Assembly (NCBI GenBank): GCA_947571775.1
Contig: CANOZK010000009.1
Span: 50,381-114,380 of the forward strand
Direction of reading: 5' to 3'
Length of the DNA: 64,000 nt
DNA from: an uncultured Lachnospiraceae bacterium
Lineage (GTDB): Bacteria > Bacillota > Clostridia > Lachnospirales > Lachnospiraceae
Part shown: one piece after another, positions 15,638 through 24,718 of the stretch
How the letters are laid out: each line of letters starts with the position of its first letter
Numbering within the stretch: the first letter of the stretch is position 1
The notes under the pieces: model-generated
Told to the model about the DNA's origin: nothing
Seen by the model: only the letters and a program-made list of their open reading frames with translations
Databases searched by the model: none
Program-made: the position numbers and the translations under genes

Positions 15638-17728
15638 ATGAAAAACATTTTACGAGCGATAGCGGGCAGCCTGGGCGTTCTCGCGTTGGGAGCGGCAGCC
15701 TGCATGCTTTACTTTTTTATCAGGGAGCAAAATTGGAAAACGCCGGAGGAACTTCTGGTTCAATATATGAATTACATCTGCGAACAGAACTACGAGGCGA
15801 TGTATTCCATGTTAGACGCAGAAGATCCTTTCTATCCTGAGAAGGAGCAGTACATAGAGAGAAATGCGAACATTTACGAAGGCATCGAGATAGAAAATTT
15901 GAACGTAAGCAATATCGTTTCAAAGGAGCAGGAGGAAAAAAAGATAACGGTTTCCTACACAGCATCCTTTGACACCGTCGCAGGAAACGTTCATTTTGAC
16001 AATCAGGCAATTTTTGTGAAGAAAAAGGACGGATATCAATTGCGGTGGCGGGACAGTCTGATTTTCCCGGATTTATTGGAATCGGACAAAGTGCAGGTGC
16101 GCGCATCGCAGGCGGAAAGGGGCAAAATTCTGGATCGGAACGGAAAGGCACTGGCCGGAACCGGCACAGCATCTTCGGTCGGAATCGTACCGGAAAAAAT
16201 AGAGGACAAAGAAAACGCTTTTCGACAATTATCGGACTTGTTGGAAGTAGACGTAGAGACGATTGAGAGCAAACTGGAGGCAGACTGGATAAAGGACGAT
16301 TCATTCGTCCCGATTGCCACGATTCCAAAAGTAGAGGAATTGGATCTACTGTCTTTGCAGTCCGATGAGGCTTTGCAGAAAGAATATGAGCGTCAAGAGC
16401 AGTTATTGGAAATTCCGGGAGTGATGATGACAGATGAAGAACTGCGTTCTTATGGGTTAAAAGAGGCAGCCGCCCACTTGATTGGCTATGTGCAGGCTGT
16501 CACCGCAGAGGATTTGGAGGAACATCCCGAAGAGGACTATCGCTCCGACAGCGTGATCGGCAGAAGCGGACTGGAAGGCCTGTTTGAAAAAGAGTTAAAG
16601 GGAAAGGATGGCTGCGAGATAAGCATTGTCGATAAAGACGGGAATCTAAAAACGATCCTTGCAGGTATTGCGAAGGAAGACGGCGAAGATATTTCGCTGA
16701 CGATTGACAGCGATTTACAGAAAGCGCTGTATGAGCAGTTTCAAGAAGACCCAGGATGCTCGGTCGCAATACAGCCATATACCGGAGAAGTTCTGGCACT
16801 GGTCAGCACGCCGTCGTATGATAACAACGCGTTTATCAAGGGCGTATCTTCACAGCAATGGACAACATGGAATGAGGATGAAAACAAACCTCTCTATAAC
16901 CGGTTTCGGCAGGTATGGTGTCCCGGCTCCACGTTCAAGCTGGTGGTGGCGGGGATTGGTTTGCAGACGGGCCTGCTCAATCCCAATGAAAATTTTGGAA
17001 ACGAAGGGCTGTCCTGGCAAAAGGACGTATCCTGGGGTTCCTACGAGGTGACGACTCTCCATGCGTATGAACCCGTCATAATGAAAAACGCGCTCCTCTA
17101 TTCGGATAATATTTATTTTGCAAAAGCCGCGTTAAAAATCGGGGCGGAAAATTTGATACAGTCGTTAAATGCTCTTGGCTTCAATCAGGAAATACCATTT
17201 GAAATTACGATGGCGCAATCGCAGTATTCCAATACGGATCAAATCGAGACGGAAATCCAACTGGCGGACAGCGGCTATGGACAGGGGCAGATTCTGGTCA
17301 ATCCTTTGCATCTGGCAAGTATTTACACCGCGTTTTTGAATGAAGGCAATCTGATCCAGCCGTATTTGCGGTACCGGGAGAATCCAGTAGGGGAGGTCTG
17401 GATTCCAGAAGCTTTCACACCAGATAATGTCCAGGAAGTGATGGAGGGAGCAAAAGCCGTACTCAACGATCCAAACGGAACCGGCTATGCGGCACATCGG
17501 GAGGATGTGGTGTTGGCGGGAAAGACGGGAACAGCAGAATTAAAAGCCACAAAGGAAGACACTTCGGGAACGGAAATTGGATGGCTTGCGGTGTTCACCG
17601 CGGAGCGGGACGCGGAAAAACCGATTCTTCTGATCAGTATGGTGGAGGATGTCAAAAATATCGGCGGCTGCGGATATGTGATTGCAAAAGACAAGGCCGT
17701 GCTGGACGTCTATCTGGGAAATCCATAA
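15638..17728 (+). CDS. MecA-like class B penicillin-binding protein (transpeptidase)
   Basis: A 696-aa membrane-anchored D,D-transpeptidase. One N-terminal helix (residues 5-30) is followed by a MecA_N/NTF2-like domain (about 35-150), a PBP dimerisation domain (about 155-340) and the transpeptidase domain. All three active-site motifs are present: STFK with Ser at about 431, SDN at about 489 and KTGTA at about 629. The MecA_N domain places it with low-affinity PBPs such as PBP2a, which keep building peptidoglycan in the presence of beta-lactams. Its promoter carries a BlaI box, and blaR1 and blaI follow in convergent orientation, overlapping it by 19 bp at the 3' ends. Whether it confers resistance cannot be read from sequence. 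Confidence 0.9.
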   Translation: MKNILRAIAGSLGVLALGAAACMLYFFIREQNWKTPEELLVQYMNYICEQNYEAMYSMLDAEDPFYPEKEQYIERNANIYEGIEIENLNVSNIVSKEQEEKKITVSYTASFDTVAGNVHFDNQAIFVKKKDGYQLRWRDSLIFPDLLESDKVQVRASQAERGKILDRNGKALAGTGTASSVGIVPEKIEDKENAFRQLSDLLEVDVETIESKLEADWIKDDSFVPIATIPKVEELDLLSLQSDEALQKEYERQEQLLEIPGVMMTDEELRSYGLKEAAAHLIGYVQAVTAEDLEEHPEEDYRSDSVIGRSGLEGLFEKELKGKDGCEISIVDKDGNLKTILAGIAKEDGEDISLTIDSDLQKALYEQFQEDPGCSVAIQPYTGEVLALVSTPSYDNNAFIKGVSSQQWTTWNEDENKPLYNRFRQVWCPGSTFKLVVAGIGLQTGLLNPNENFGNEGLSWQKDVSWGSYEVTTLHAYEPVIMKNALLYSDNIYFAKAALKIGAENLIQSLNALGFNQEIPFEITMAQSQYSNTDQIETEIQLADSGYGQGQILVNPLHLASIYTAFLNEGNLIQPYLRYRENPVGEVWIPEAFTPDNVQEVMEGAKAVLNDPNGTGYAAHREDVVLAGKTGTAELKATKEDTSGTEIGWLAVFTAERDAEKPILLISMVEDVKNIGGCGYVIAKDKAVLDVYLGNP

Positions 17729-19551
17729 AACAAATGGTTTACTGCCTCCTCGCTTTCGCTCCATATCTGCAGATCCGAGAGAACGGAGGCGGTGATCGCG
17801 GCCGCCCGGCTTCCGGTTGCCCCGGCTTCACCCTGGATATTCGCGGCGAAATAATAGACGTTCTCGGCTTTTTCCACATAGCCGATAAACCAGCCGTTGA
17901 CGTCCCGGCCGTCCACGCGCCCAGTGCCGGTCTTTCCGTAGAAAGAACCTTCTTTTGTAGAACTCAGACGGATCGCATCTTTTACGGCAGCGATATTCTG
18001 CGGCTCAAACGAAAAAGCATTGTCATGAAATTTCTTTAACAGTTCGATCTGCTCTATGGGGGATATTTTCAGGGAAAAATCCGTCCAGTACAGTTCCAAA
18101 TCGCTGCCGATCTGTTGATTTCCGTATTCGATTTTTTGCAGAAAGGCTTTGATAGAATCCCAATCCGCCTGTGCGTCTATGGCCTGAAAGTACCAGTTTA
18201 CAGAATTGCGCATAGCGGAATTTAAGTCCTGATCTGCTTCCCAGGAATCGTAAGGATAGGGTTTCCTATTCCAGGCCATATGGGAGTGTTCTGCGGTAAT
18301 GACGCCGGATTCCAGACCCAGCAGAGCGTCATAAATTTTGTAAGTAGAATTCGGAGTGACGCGTTTTGCGGCGTTTTTCTTGTTGTACATGCTCCAGGAA
18401 TCGGAGCTGGTATCGTATAATACAAAGCTGCCCGTATATCCCTGAAAGGCTTTTGACAAATCCAGTTCCGAAATATTTTTTCCGTATTCCTGGAAGCGGT
18501 AATCATCCGAAGCAAAAGCCGAGGTAAACAGAACCGGGGCGCAGCTCATCAGCAAAACGGCAAGAAGAGCGGATAAAATCACTCCCCGCACGTTCCGAAA
18601 TGAAGTCTCTTTGTGAAAGCCTGCGATATTGAGTATCCGCCGTTTGATCTGACTTGTGCTGCCGCCGATCTCCGCCGCAAAGGGAAAGGAAAACCGCGAA
18701 ATCTTTTCTGCAAAGTTGATCAGCGTATGTCCATATGCCTGGTAGTCGGATTCCTCAAGTATTTGCAGCACGGCGCAGTCACAGGCGATTTCCCTTTCGC
18801 AGCGCATCTCTTTTAACGCATATCCAACCAGGGGATGAAACCAGTATACAATCCCCGTCAAGGTCATCCAATATCCGATCAGCATGTCTTTGTGGCGGTA
18901 ATGCTGAAGTTCGTGCAGAAGCATAAACCGGAGTTCTTCTGGATGAAAATCAGAAATCAGGTGGATGGGAAGGTAAATCCCAGGCCGGAGAAAGCCCGCA
19001 ATCATCGGCGATTTCAAAAAAGCGGTACTGTAAACCGGAATATTTTTCTGGATTCCCAGTTCCAACTGACATTCTTTAAAAATCGCTTTTACCTGGGCGC
19101 TTTGCAGCGGCAGGGCGGACTTTTTGACTGCGTGCAGCCAGTTCCAGGAACGAAAAATCAGAACGCCCATGACAAACATTCCAGCGCACCACAGGGCGAG
19201 AAACACCACCTGAATAACGGAAGGCGTCCGGCGACTGACGGAAACTGCGAAATCATTGACTTTTTTTACGGAAGGAATCGGTTTTGTCAGCGCTGGCTGC
19301 TGTGCAGTTGTATTGGAAGGAGCCGGCTGCGCTTTCGCCGCCAAGTCGAATGATCCGACTGGTAAAAAAGGAACTGCAAGTAATATCAGCAATACAAGCC
19401 AGAGGCGATACTGCATCCGTGCAGATAAATAATTTTTGAATAACCGTTTGAAGCCTGCGAGGAGGCCGATTAATGGGCAGACAAGCAAGCAGCAGATAAA
19501 AAAATGCGTGCTGAAATCTAATAAATCCAGTAAATGCGACGAATCAAGCAC
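17710..19551 (-). CDS. blaR1: BlaR1/MecR1-type beta-lactam sensor and signal transducer
   Basis: A 613-aa membrane protein. GTG 19551 is preferred because AAGGAGG lies 8 bases upstream, and because an earlier ATG (19602) would sit deep in blaI. N-terminal membrane helices carry an M56 zinc protease domain with HELQH at residues 213-217. The extracellular C-terminus is a class D-like penicillin sensor with STYK (Ser at about 402) and KTGTG (at about 540). Acylation by a beta-lactam triggers the protease, which leads to loss of the BlaI repressor. All active residues that can be checked are intact. Confidence 0.93.
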   Translation of the reverse strand: MLDSSHLLDLLDFSTHFFICCLLVCPLIGLLAGFKRLFKNYLSARMQYRLWLVLLILLAVPFLPVGSFDLAAKAQPAPSNTTAQQPALTKPIPSVKKVNDFAVSVSRRTPSVIQVVFLALWCAGMFVMGVLIFRSWNWLHAVKKSALPLQSAQVKAIFKECQLELGIQKNIPVYSTAFLKSPMIAGFLRPGIYLPIHLISDFHPEELRFMLLHELQHYRHKDMLIGYWMTLTGIVYWFHPLVGYALKEMRCEREIACDCAVLQILEESDYQAYGHTLINFAEKISRFSFPFAAEIGGSTSQIKRRILNIAGFHKETSFRNVRGVILSALLAVLLMSCAPVLFTSAFASDDYRFQEYGKNISELDLSKAFQGYTGSFVLYDTSSDSWSMYNKKNAAKRVTPNSTYKIYDALLGLESGVITAEHSHMAWNRKPYPYDSWEADQDLNSAMRNSVNWYFQAIDAQADWDSIKAFLQKIEYGNQQIGSDLELYWTDFSLKISPIEQIELLKKFHDNAFSFEPQNIAAVKDAIRLSSTKEGSFYGKTGTGRVDGRDVNGWFIGYVEKAENVYYFAANIQGEAGATGSRAAAITASVLSDLQIWSESEEAVNHLFYGFPR

Positions 19552-19564
19552 TTGATACACCTCC

Positions 19565-19939
19565 TTATTCTCTGCGATTGGAAAGAAGCTGGCGCAGCGC
19601 ATCCAACTCGTCCTCAGATAGCTTATCGTCTTCCAGATAAGAGGCGATCATAGAGGAGAGATTGCCGTTATAATAGCGTTTTAGGAAGGAATTGCTTTTC
19701 TGCCGGATATACTCCGTCTCCAAAACCAGAGGAGTATAGACGAAGACTCGTCCTTGTTTTTCGTAGGTAATCGCTTTCTTTGCAGCAAGCCGTTTTAACA
19801 TAGTTTGGATGGTCTTCGGGTTCCAGTTGGTGGTTTGGGTTAATTTTTCCGTCACTTCATTTGTGCTGACGGGGGCGTATTTCCAGACGATTTTCATCAC
19901 TTCAAACTCTGCTTCGGAAATCTGCGGCAGTGGATTCAT
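19565..19939 (-). CDS. blaI: BlaI/MecI-family repressor
   Basis: A 124-aa winged-helix repressor, ATG 19939 after GGAGGG. The N-terminus (PQISEAEFEVMKIVWKYAP), VSTNEVTEKL and WNPKTIQTMLKRLAAKKAI are diagnostic. A C-terminal helical part dimerises and holds the site cleaved on induction. It is followed directly by blaR1 with overlapping control signals. Its own promoter has the same operator as the mecA-like gene, so the repressor should control itself and the PBP. Confidence 0.95.
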   Translation of the reverse strand: MNPLPQISEAEFEVMKIVWKYAPVSTNEVTEKLTQTTNWNPKTIQTMLKRLAAKKAITYEKQGRVFVYTPLVLETEYIRQKSNSFLKRYYNGNLSSMIASYLEDDKLSEDELDALRQLLSNRRE

Positions 19940-19956
19940 GTAATTCCCTCCAAATC

Positions 19957-20004
19957 TTACAGATGTAATAAGCATATTATATTAGGGATTTCCCGGAAAG
20001 TCAA
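19957..20004 (-). promoter_or_regulatory. blaI promoter and operator
   Basis: Minus strand: TTGACT (20004-19999), 17-bp spacer, TATAAT (19981-19976). The operator TTACAGATGTAA (19957-19968; reads TTACATCTGTAA on the minus strand) sits directly downstream of the -10, near the transcription start. Confidence 0.85.
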
Positions 20005-20089
20005 TTTTTTTAGAACCGATTGATAGGCCGGATTTTTTCTGCTATACTTGAGAACAGAAAAAGATTTTAAATATGGAGGGAGGACGAAG

Positions 20090-20725
20090 ATGATACAGAG
20101 GATTTGCTGTGGAAATGTCAACTGTTATATTGTCGCAGATGGGAAAACAGCCGTATTGGTGGACACTGGGCGGGAGAAATTCCGGCAGAAGGTTCTGGAT
20201 GCCTGCCAGGAATTTGATATGCGGCTGCTGGTATTGACTCACGGACATGTGGACCATGTTCAGAACGCTGCTTTTCTGGCGGAAGCTCTGAAGATTCCCA
20301 TTGCCATGCACAAGGCGGACGTCCCTCTGCTCGACGACAATATGCTTCAGCCCTTGTCTTCCAAGGGAATTCTGGGGAAACTTGTTCTATCTGCCTCCAT
20401 CAAAAGCTTTCGTGAAGATAAAATCCCAGGCTTTACACCAAGTCTTTTTTTGAAGGACGGCGATAGCCTGGATGGTTACGGGATTCCGGCGAAAATTGTC
20501 GGCCTGCCGGGACATACGACAGGCTCGATTGGTTTGGATGTGATGGAAAAGTATCTGATTGTCGGCGACGCGCTGATGAATATGTTTTATCCGACCACCT
20601 CTATGCTGTACAACGACAAAGCCGCCATGCTGCAAAGCGCAGACAAAATCGGCCAGATAGGAAACCGGCAGATTTACTTTGGGCATGGGGGACCGCTCGC
20701 TAACAGAAATTGGACAAAGAGATAA
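20090..20725 (+). CDS. MBL-fold metallo-hydrolase
   Basis: A 211-aa protein. ATG 20090 is preferred over an in-frame upstream start because GGAGGGAGG lies before it. It has the zinc-binding HGHVDH motif (about residues 59-64), GLPGHTTGS, VGDALMN and a final GHGGP, i.e. all five metallo-beta-lactamase fold motifs of the glyoxalase II-like group. The length fits a single domain. It is located beside the beta-lactam locus, but the group is usually a thioester hydrolase, and there is no signal peptide, so antibiotic hydrolysis is unlikely. It is divergent from blaI. Confidence 0.88.
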   Translation: MIQRICCGNVNCYIVADGKTAVLVDTGREKFRQKVLDACQEFDMRLLVLTHGHVDHVQNAAFLAEALKIPIAMHKADVPLLDDNMLQPLSSKGILGKLVLSASIKSFREDKIPGFTPSLFLKDGDSLDGYGIPAKIVGLPGHTTGSIGLDVMEKYLIVGDALMNMFYPTTSMLYNDKAAMLQSADKIGQIGNRQIYFGHGGPLANRNWTKR

Positions 20726-20739
20726 AAAAACAGCGTTTT

Positions 20740-20782
20740 AAGGGGGCCGGGGGAAATCGCAATCCCCCAGCGCTTTTGGTAC
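20740..20782. repeat. Second copy of intergenic repeat
   Basis: Shares GGGGGAAATCGCAA and GCGCTTTTGGTAC with the element at 15411-15505, in the same orientation but shorter. Both lie just after or before genes in otherwise empty sequence. The rest of 20783-20980 shows nothing recognisable. Confidence 0.5.
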
Positions 20783-20981
20783 CTTTGGAAAAAATCGTTC
20801 ATCTTCCCAGCTTTTGAGAATCATCGGCTCCGGTGTATCGTCCTTTAGGACTCTGAGCACTTATTCAGAGGCAAGTTGGTACAGTTTATCTGAAATAATT
20901 AGCTCTAGATTGTGTGCTTTTAGTTTATCTGACATTCGTTCAGGATGCAATAAAGTTTTTCCTTTTTATGGGGAAAACCTC

Positions 20982-21009
20982 TTGATTTTCTAAAAAGGTA
21001 TGCTATAAT
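20982..21009 (+). promoter_or_regulatory. Promoter of tRNA-Gly and probably the rib operon
   Basis: TTGATT (20982-20987), 16-bp spacer, TATAAT (21004-21009), with the tRNA beginning 21 bp later. Confidence 0.6.
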
Positions 21010-21029
21010 ACCCATATACAGTCATAGTC

Positions 21030-21100
21030 GCAGATATAGTTCATCGGTAGAATGCCAGCTTCCCAAGCTGGAGAGGGGGGTTCGATTCCCCTTATCTGCT
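21030..21100 (+). tRNA. tRNA-Gly (anticodon CCC)
   Basis: A cloverleaf can be drawn: acceptor GCAGATA with TATCTGC (21093-21099), anticodon stem CCAGC/GCTGG around the loop TTCCCAA, and T arm GGGG TTCGATT CCCC. CCA is not encoded. No terminator separates it from the FMN riboswitch 30 bp downstream. Confidence 0.93.
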
Positions 21101-21130
21101 TTCTGGAAGGGAAACTGAATACTAGATAAA

Positions 21131-21238
21131 ATCTTCGGGGGAGGGTGTAATTCCCTGCCGGTGGTATAGCCCACGAGCCGTAAGGTATGATTTGGTGAAA
21201 TTCCGAAGCCGACAGTAAAAGTCTGGAGGAAAGAAGAT
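21131..21238 (+). ncRNA. FMN riboswitch (RFN element)
   Basis: The closing stem ATCTTC/GAAGAT and the conserved core pieces are present: GGGTGTAATTCCCTGCCGG, AGCCCACGAGCC, GATTTGGTGAAATTCCGA and AGCCGACAGTAAAAGTC. It binds FMN and controls riboflavin genes. The first ORF downstream is not a rib gene: three other genes come before ribD, so they should be under the same control. Confidence 0.96.
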
Positions 21239-21304
21239 AAAGAAAGCAAAATGCTGTATTTTGCATAGTTGCTTTATGCATGTTTTGTGTGACGAAAAAG
21301 ATTG

Positions 21305-21336
21305 CCCTGGAATATTTTAGATGTTCCAGGGTTTTT
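21305..21336 (+). terminator. Riboswitch expression-platform terminator
   Basis: CCCTGGAA and TTCCAGGG form an 8-bp stem with an 11-nt loop, followed by TTTTT. It sits 67 bp after the aptamer and 145 bp before the next gene, so FMN binding probably ends transcription here. Confidence 0.85.
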
Positions 21337-21480
21337 CAGATTGTACAGGATAACCCTGGCTTCAGTTCTTTGGCTGGCGCAAAAGGAGAATGTTTTTCTG
21401 GCAGTCTTTGGTATGGCCTGCCCTGGACGGTTTGTTCGGGGCATTTGTTGTCTGAAATGCCTGAAATTTAGGAGAGCGTT

Positions 21481-21912
21481 ATGGATGAGGAAAGATGTTT
21501 CCGGGAAGATGTGGAAGTGGTGTCAAAGGCCCTTGCCAGAAAAGGTCAAAGCGAGACTCCCCAGACGGAAGGGCCGAAGCTTTACCAGAAATTCCGAAAG
21601 ACAAACCGAGATGCGGTGCGTCTGGCGGCGGCTCTGCGGGGGTATTTTCTGGAGGCCGGCGTAAGCCCAGAGCAGAGGGAAGAATACAAAGACTATCTAA
21701 AAGGGCAAAGCGGCGCGGCGATGGAAGAGCTGATCACGGAGGAAGCCATAGAAAAAATGAAAGTTTTGGAACAACTGGACTGGTTTGACGGCGAACAGTT
21801 AGAAGGCTTTATCCAGAGCGCCCGTACCCGCGGGAAATCGGCTTCTCTTCTGTGGCTTTTGCATCAGAAGGATAAAAAATATGGATACCAGGATTATGAT
21901 TTTACCCTTTGA
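21481..21912 (+). CDS. Unknown 143-aa protein, first gene after the FMN riboswitch
   Basis: ATG 21481 with TAGGAG upstream. A soluble, charged, mainly helical protein with no motif that I recognise: an acidic N-terminus, KLYQKFRKTNRDAVRLAAALRGYFLEAG in the centre, and LLWLLHQKDKKYGYQDYDF at the end. No membrane segment or cysteine pair is present. Its stop falls inside the leader of the DUF2201 gene (start 21 bp later), so it belongs to the same operon. Position beside a VWA/MoxR pair suggests a third subunit of that system, as an inference from layout only. Confidence 0.65.
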   Translation: MDEERCFREDVEVVSKALARKGQSETPQTEGPKLYQKFRKTNRDAVRLAAALRGYFLEAGVSPEQREEYKDYLKGQSGAAMEELITEEAIEKMKVLEQLDWFDGEQLEGFIQSARTRGKSASLLWLLHQKDKKYGYQDYDFTL

Positions 21913-21932
21913 CGCGGCAAGAGGTGAGAAAG

Positions 21933-23198
21933 ATGGATGAGAAAGAGATACGCCAGTCGGGGCTGAGCCTGAAGATTTTGCAGAACTGCCGAAATGAGTT
22001 ATACAGCTTTTTCCCTTATCTGGATGGGGCGTTTGCCTGCCTGGCCGCTAAGCCGGACAGCGAGCGGGCCAGTATTGCCACAGAGGGGGACGCGCTGTGG
22101 TTTTCCCCGGCATTTTTGATAAATGCTTATGGGAACTCTCCGCCGGCCGTCCGGCGGGGGTATCTGCATATCCTGCTGCACTGTCTGTATCTGCATTTAT
22201 TCCGGGGGGACGTTTACCAGAAACGGCAGTGGAATCTGGCCTGCGATATGGCGGTGGAACACATCATTGAGCGGGAGGCTGTGCCCGAGCTTGCCGCAGG
22301 AGAAGATCCGGTCAGGGAACGCTGCTTCCGGCTGATGGGCGAGCGGAGTTTGTCGGCGGAGGAGCTTTATTATCTGCTGAACCAGAAGCGGTTTCCGTTT
22401 TCCATGGAGGCTTTGGAGGCGGCGTTTGCTTTTGACGATCACAGCCTGTGGGATCGGAAAAAAGAACCCGCAGAGATCATTCAGATAAAGGAAAAATGGG
22501 AGAGGGCCATTGTCCATGCAGGCAAAGGAAAGCAGGAGCAAAAGCGCCGGAGGGGAAAAAAAGCGGGATCCGGCCACGAAATCATTCAGCCAGCCCATAA
22601 AAGCAAGTACGATTACAAACGTTTCCTCAAACGCTTTGCGATTCCCAGAGAGGAAGTGGAGTTGGATACCGAGAGCTTTGATTATGTTTTTTACCATTAT
22701 GGAATGGAGCACTATGGAAATATGCCGCTGATTGAGCCTTTGGAATACAAAGAAGTGAACCGTCTGGAGGAGCTGGTGATCGCCATTGACACGTCCGGTT
22801 CCTGTTCCAGAGAGACGGTTCAGCGTTTTCTGGGGGAAACTTATGGGATTTTAAGTGAAAAAGAAAATTTTTTCCGCAGGATGAAAGTCTATATCGTCCA
22901 ATGCGACTGCCAGGTACAGGATGTGACGGTGATTCATTCGGAGGAGGAGTGGAAGCGATACAGCAAGGAGATTCAGATACATGGCAGAGGCGGGACGGAT
23001 TTCCGCCCGGTGTTTCGCTATGTACAAGAGTTGAAAAAGAAAAAAGGAATGCAGAATTTGAAAGCCCTGATTTATTTTACGGATGGGGATGGGATGTATC
23101 CGCAGTGCAAGCCGGAGTATGAGACGGCGTTTGCTTTTGTAAAAGAAACGCCAAAGATGGATTTGGTTCCCCCCTGGGCGCTGCGGCTTTTGGCATAA
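21933..23198 (+). CDS. DUF2201 VWA-like metallopeptidase-domain protein
   Basis: A 421-aa protein, ATG 21933 after AGAGGTGAG. The N-terminal part has HILLHCLYLH (residues about 79-88), the zinc-like HxxxH region of DUF2201, and then WNLACDMAVEHII. A basic linker at about 190-215 leads to a VWA-like domain with VIAIDTSGSCS, GRGGTDFRPVF and IYFTDGDGMYP, ending with the family signature PPWALRLL. These proteins pair with MoxR ATPases; the target is unknown. The MoxR gene follows in 11 bp. The zinc motif lacks a clear catalytic Glu (HILLH rather than HExxH), so protease activity is doubtful. Confidence 0.85.
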   Translation: MDEKEIRQSGLSLKILQNCRNELYSFFPYLDGAFACLAAKPDSERASIATEGDALWFSPAFLINAYGNSPPAVRRGYLHILLHCLYLHLFRGDVYQKRQWNLACDMAVEHIIEREAVPELAAGEDPVRERCFRLMGERSLSAEELYYLLNQKRFPFSMEALEAAFAFDDHSLWDRKKEPAEIIQIKEKWERAIVHAGKGKQEQKRRRGKKAGSGHEIIQPAHKSKYDYKRFLKRFAIPREEVELDTESFDYVFYHYGMEHYGNMPLIEPLEYKEVNRLEELVIAIDTSGSCSRETVQRFLGETYGILSEKENFFRRMKVYIVQCDCQVQDVTVIHSEEEWKRYSKEIQIHGRGGTDFRPVFRYVQELKKKKGMQNLKALIYFTDGDGMYPQCKPEYETAFAFVKETPKMDLVPPWALRLLA

Positions 23199-23209
23199 GG
23201 AGAAGGAAT

Positions 23210-24718
23210 ATGAATATTAAAGAGGCAAAGGAAGAGGTGGCCCACACCCTCCAGGCTTATCATCGCAGGGATGAGGATGGGAATTACTGTTATCCTCTGG
23301 TGCGCCAGAGACCAATACTGCTGATGGGGCCTCCTGGAATTGGAAAGACGGCTATTATGGAGCAGGTGGCCGAGGAATGTCAGGTGGGACTTGTGGCATA
23401 CACCATCACGCATCATACCCGCCAGAGCGCCATTGGGCTGCCCCATATCGAAGAGAAGGTTTACAACGGCAAGACGGTCAATGTCACGGAATATACCATG
23501 AGCGAGATTATCGCTTCCGTTTATGAATGCATGGAGCGGACTGGAAAACAGGAGGGCATTTTGTTTATTGATGAAATCAACTGTGTTTCGGAGACTTTGG
23601 CTCCCACAATGTTGCAGTTTCTTCAAAACAAAACTTTCGGAAGCCACAAAGTGCCGGAGGGATGGGTCATTGTGGCGGCAGGCAATCCCCCGGAATATAA
23701 CAAGTCCGTCCGGGAGTTTGACGTAGTTACCTTGGATCGGGTGCGCAAAATTGAGATTGACGCGGACTGCGGCGTGTGGATGGAATACGCCTGGGGGCAT
23801 AGGATACACGGAGCGGTGTTGTCTTATCTGAGCGTCAAGGAAGAGAACTTCTATTCGGTGGAAAATACCGTGGACGGTAAATTTTTTGTGACTGCTAGGG
23901 GATGGGAAGATTTATCGGAGATTTTAAAACATTACGAGGAATTGCATGTACCGGTTCGGGAATCTCTGGTCGTTCAGTATTTACAGAAAGAGGAAGTTGC
24001 CAGGGATTTTTTTGCCTATTATCAGCTTTTTTGTAAATATGGCACGGATTACGGTATCAAAGAAATCCTGGAGGAGAGCATAGAAAAAGAGACTTATGAA
24101 CAGAAGACCGCAATGGCCAAAGCCGCTTCTTTTGAGGAACGCTTCACGGTAGTGAACCTGGTTCTGGATTATTTGAACGGGCAATGGGCACGATATAGAC
24201 AGTTGAATGGAAAAGTGCTGCGGCTTCATCAGGCTTTGAAGCAATGGAAGGAATTTCCGGGCAGTTTAGAAGAGCTTGCGGCTCAAAGAAAGAACAGCTT
24301 TGAGGAAAAAATCCGGGAGGAACAGGTTTCTCTAAAGGAATACCAGGAAGAAGTATGGGTGCAGAAGAAGCTGGAGGAATACCAGTTGTCTCTGCGCAAG
24401 GAGCATATATGGAATAAGAAGGAGGGATTTGGACATATTTCCGTGCTGTTCCAGCAGGAAGTGGATTTGCGGGCAAAGCTGGTGGAGGGAATTCAGAAAA
24501 GGCTGGATAGAGCTTTTGTGTTTATAGAGGACTGCTTCGGAGAAGATCAGGAAATGGTATTGTTTGTTTCCGGGGTGACCAGGAACGAGATGGCGATGGA
24601 GTATCTAAGTTCCCATAGAAATGAGCGGTATTTTCATTACAGCGAGCAGCTTCTCTACCGTCAGCGGGAGGCCCGGCTCCAGAAAGAATGTCTGGAGATT
24701 TTGGAGGGACACAAATGA
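23210..24718 (+). CDS. MoxR-like AAA+ ATPase coupled to ribD
   Basis: A 502-aa ATPase. Walker A GPPGIGKTA (about residues 40-48), Walker B ILFIDEIN (about 117-124), sensor VIVAAGNPPEYN and an arginine-rich LDRVRKIEID segment. The C-terminal 200 residues are long charged helices, possibly coiled coil, and longer than in standard MoxR (about 300-330 aa). It acts with the VWA protein upstream. Its stop overlaps the ribD start as ATGA, which ties its translation to riboflavin synthesis. It is distinct from the MoxR at 9115, which has a GKN P-loop. Confidence 0.87.
   Translation: MNIKEAKEEVAHTLQAYHRRDEDGNYCYPLVRQRPILLMGPPGIGKTAIMEQVAEECQVGLVAYTITHHTRQSAIGLPHIEEKVYNGKTVNVTEYTMSEIIASVYECMERTGKQEGILFIDEINCVSETLAPTMLQFLQNKTFGSHKVPEGWVIVAAGNPPEYNKSVREFDVVTLDRVRKIEIDADCGVWMEYAWGHRIHGAVLSYLSVKEENFYSVENTVDGKFFVTARGWEDLSEILKHYEELHVPVRESLVVQYLQKEEVARDFFAYYQLFCKYGTDYGIKEILEESIEKETYEQKTAMAKAASFEERFTVVNLVLDYLNGQWARYRQLNGKVLRLHQALKQWKEFPGSLEELAAQRKNSFEEKIREEQVSLKEYQEEVWVQKKLEEYQLSLRKEHIWNKKEGFGHISVLFQQEVDLRAKLVEGIQKRLDRAFVFIEDCFGEDQEMVLFVSGVTRNEMAMEYLSSHRNERYFHYSEQLLYRQREARLQKECLEILEGHK

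Noticed and set aside
20090..20725. MBL-fold gene as a metallo-beta-lactamase of the blaI locus
   Set aside because: No signal peptide, no BlaI box upstream, and motifs fit the glyoxalase II-like group.
21392..21457. 21-codon hydrophobic frame with AAAGGAG between riboswitch terminator and first gene
   Set aside because: The ribosome site is only one or two bases from the ATG, and the peptide shows no leader-peptide codon pattern.
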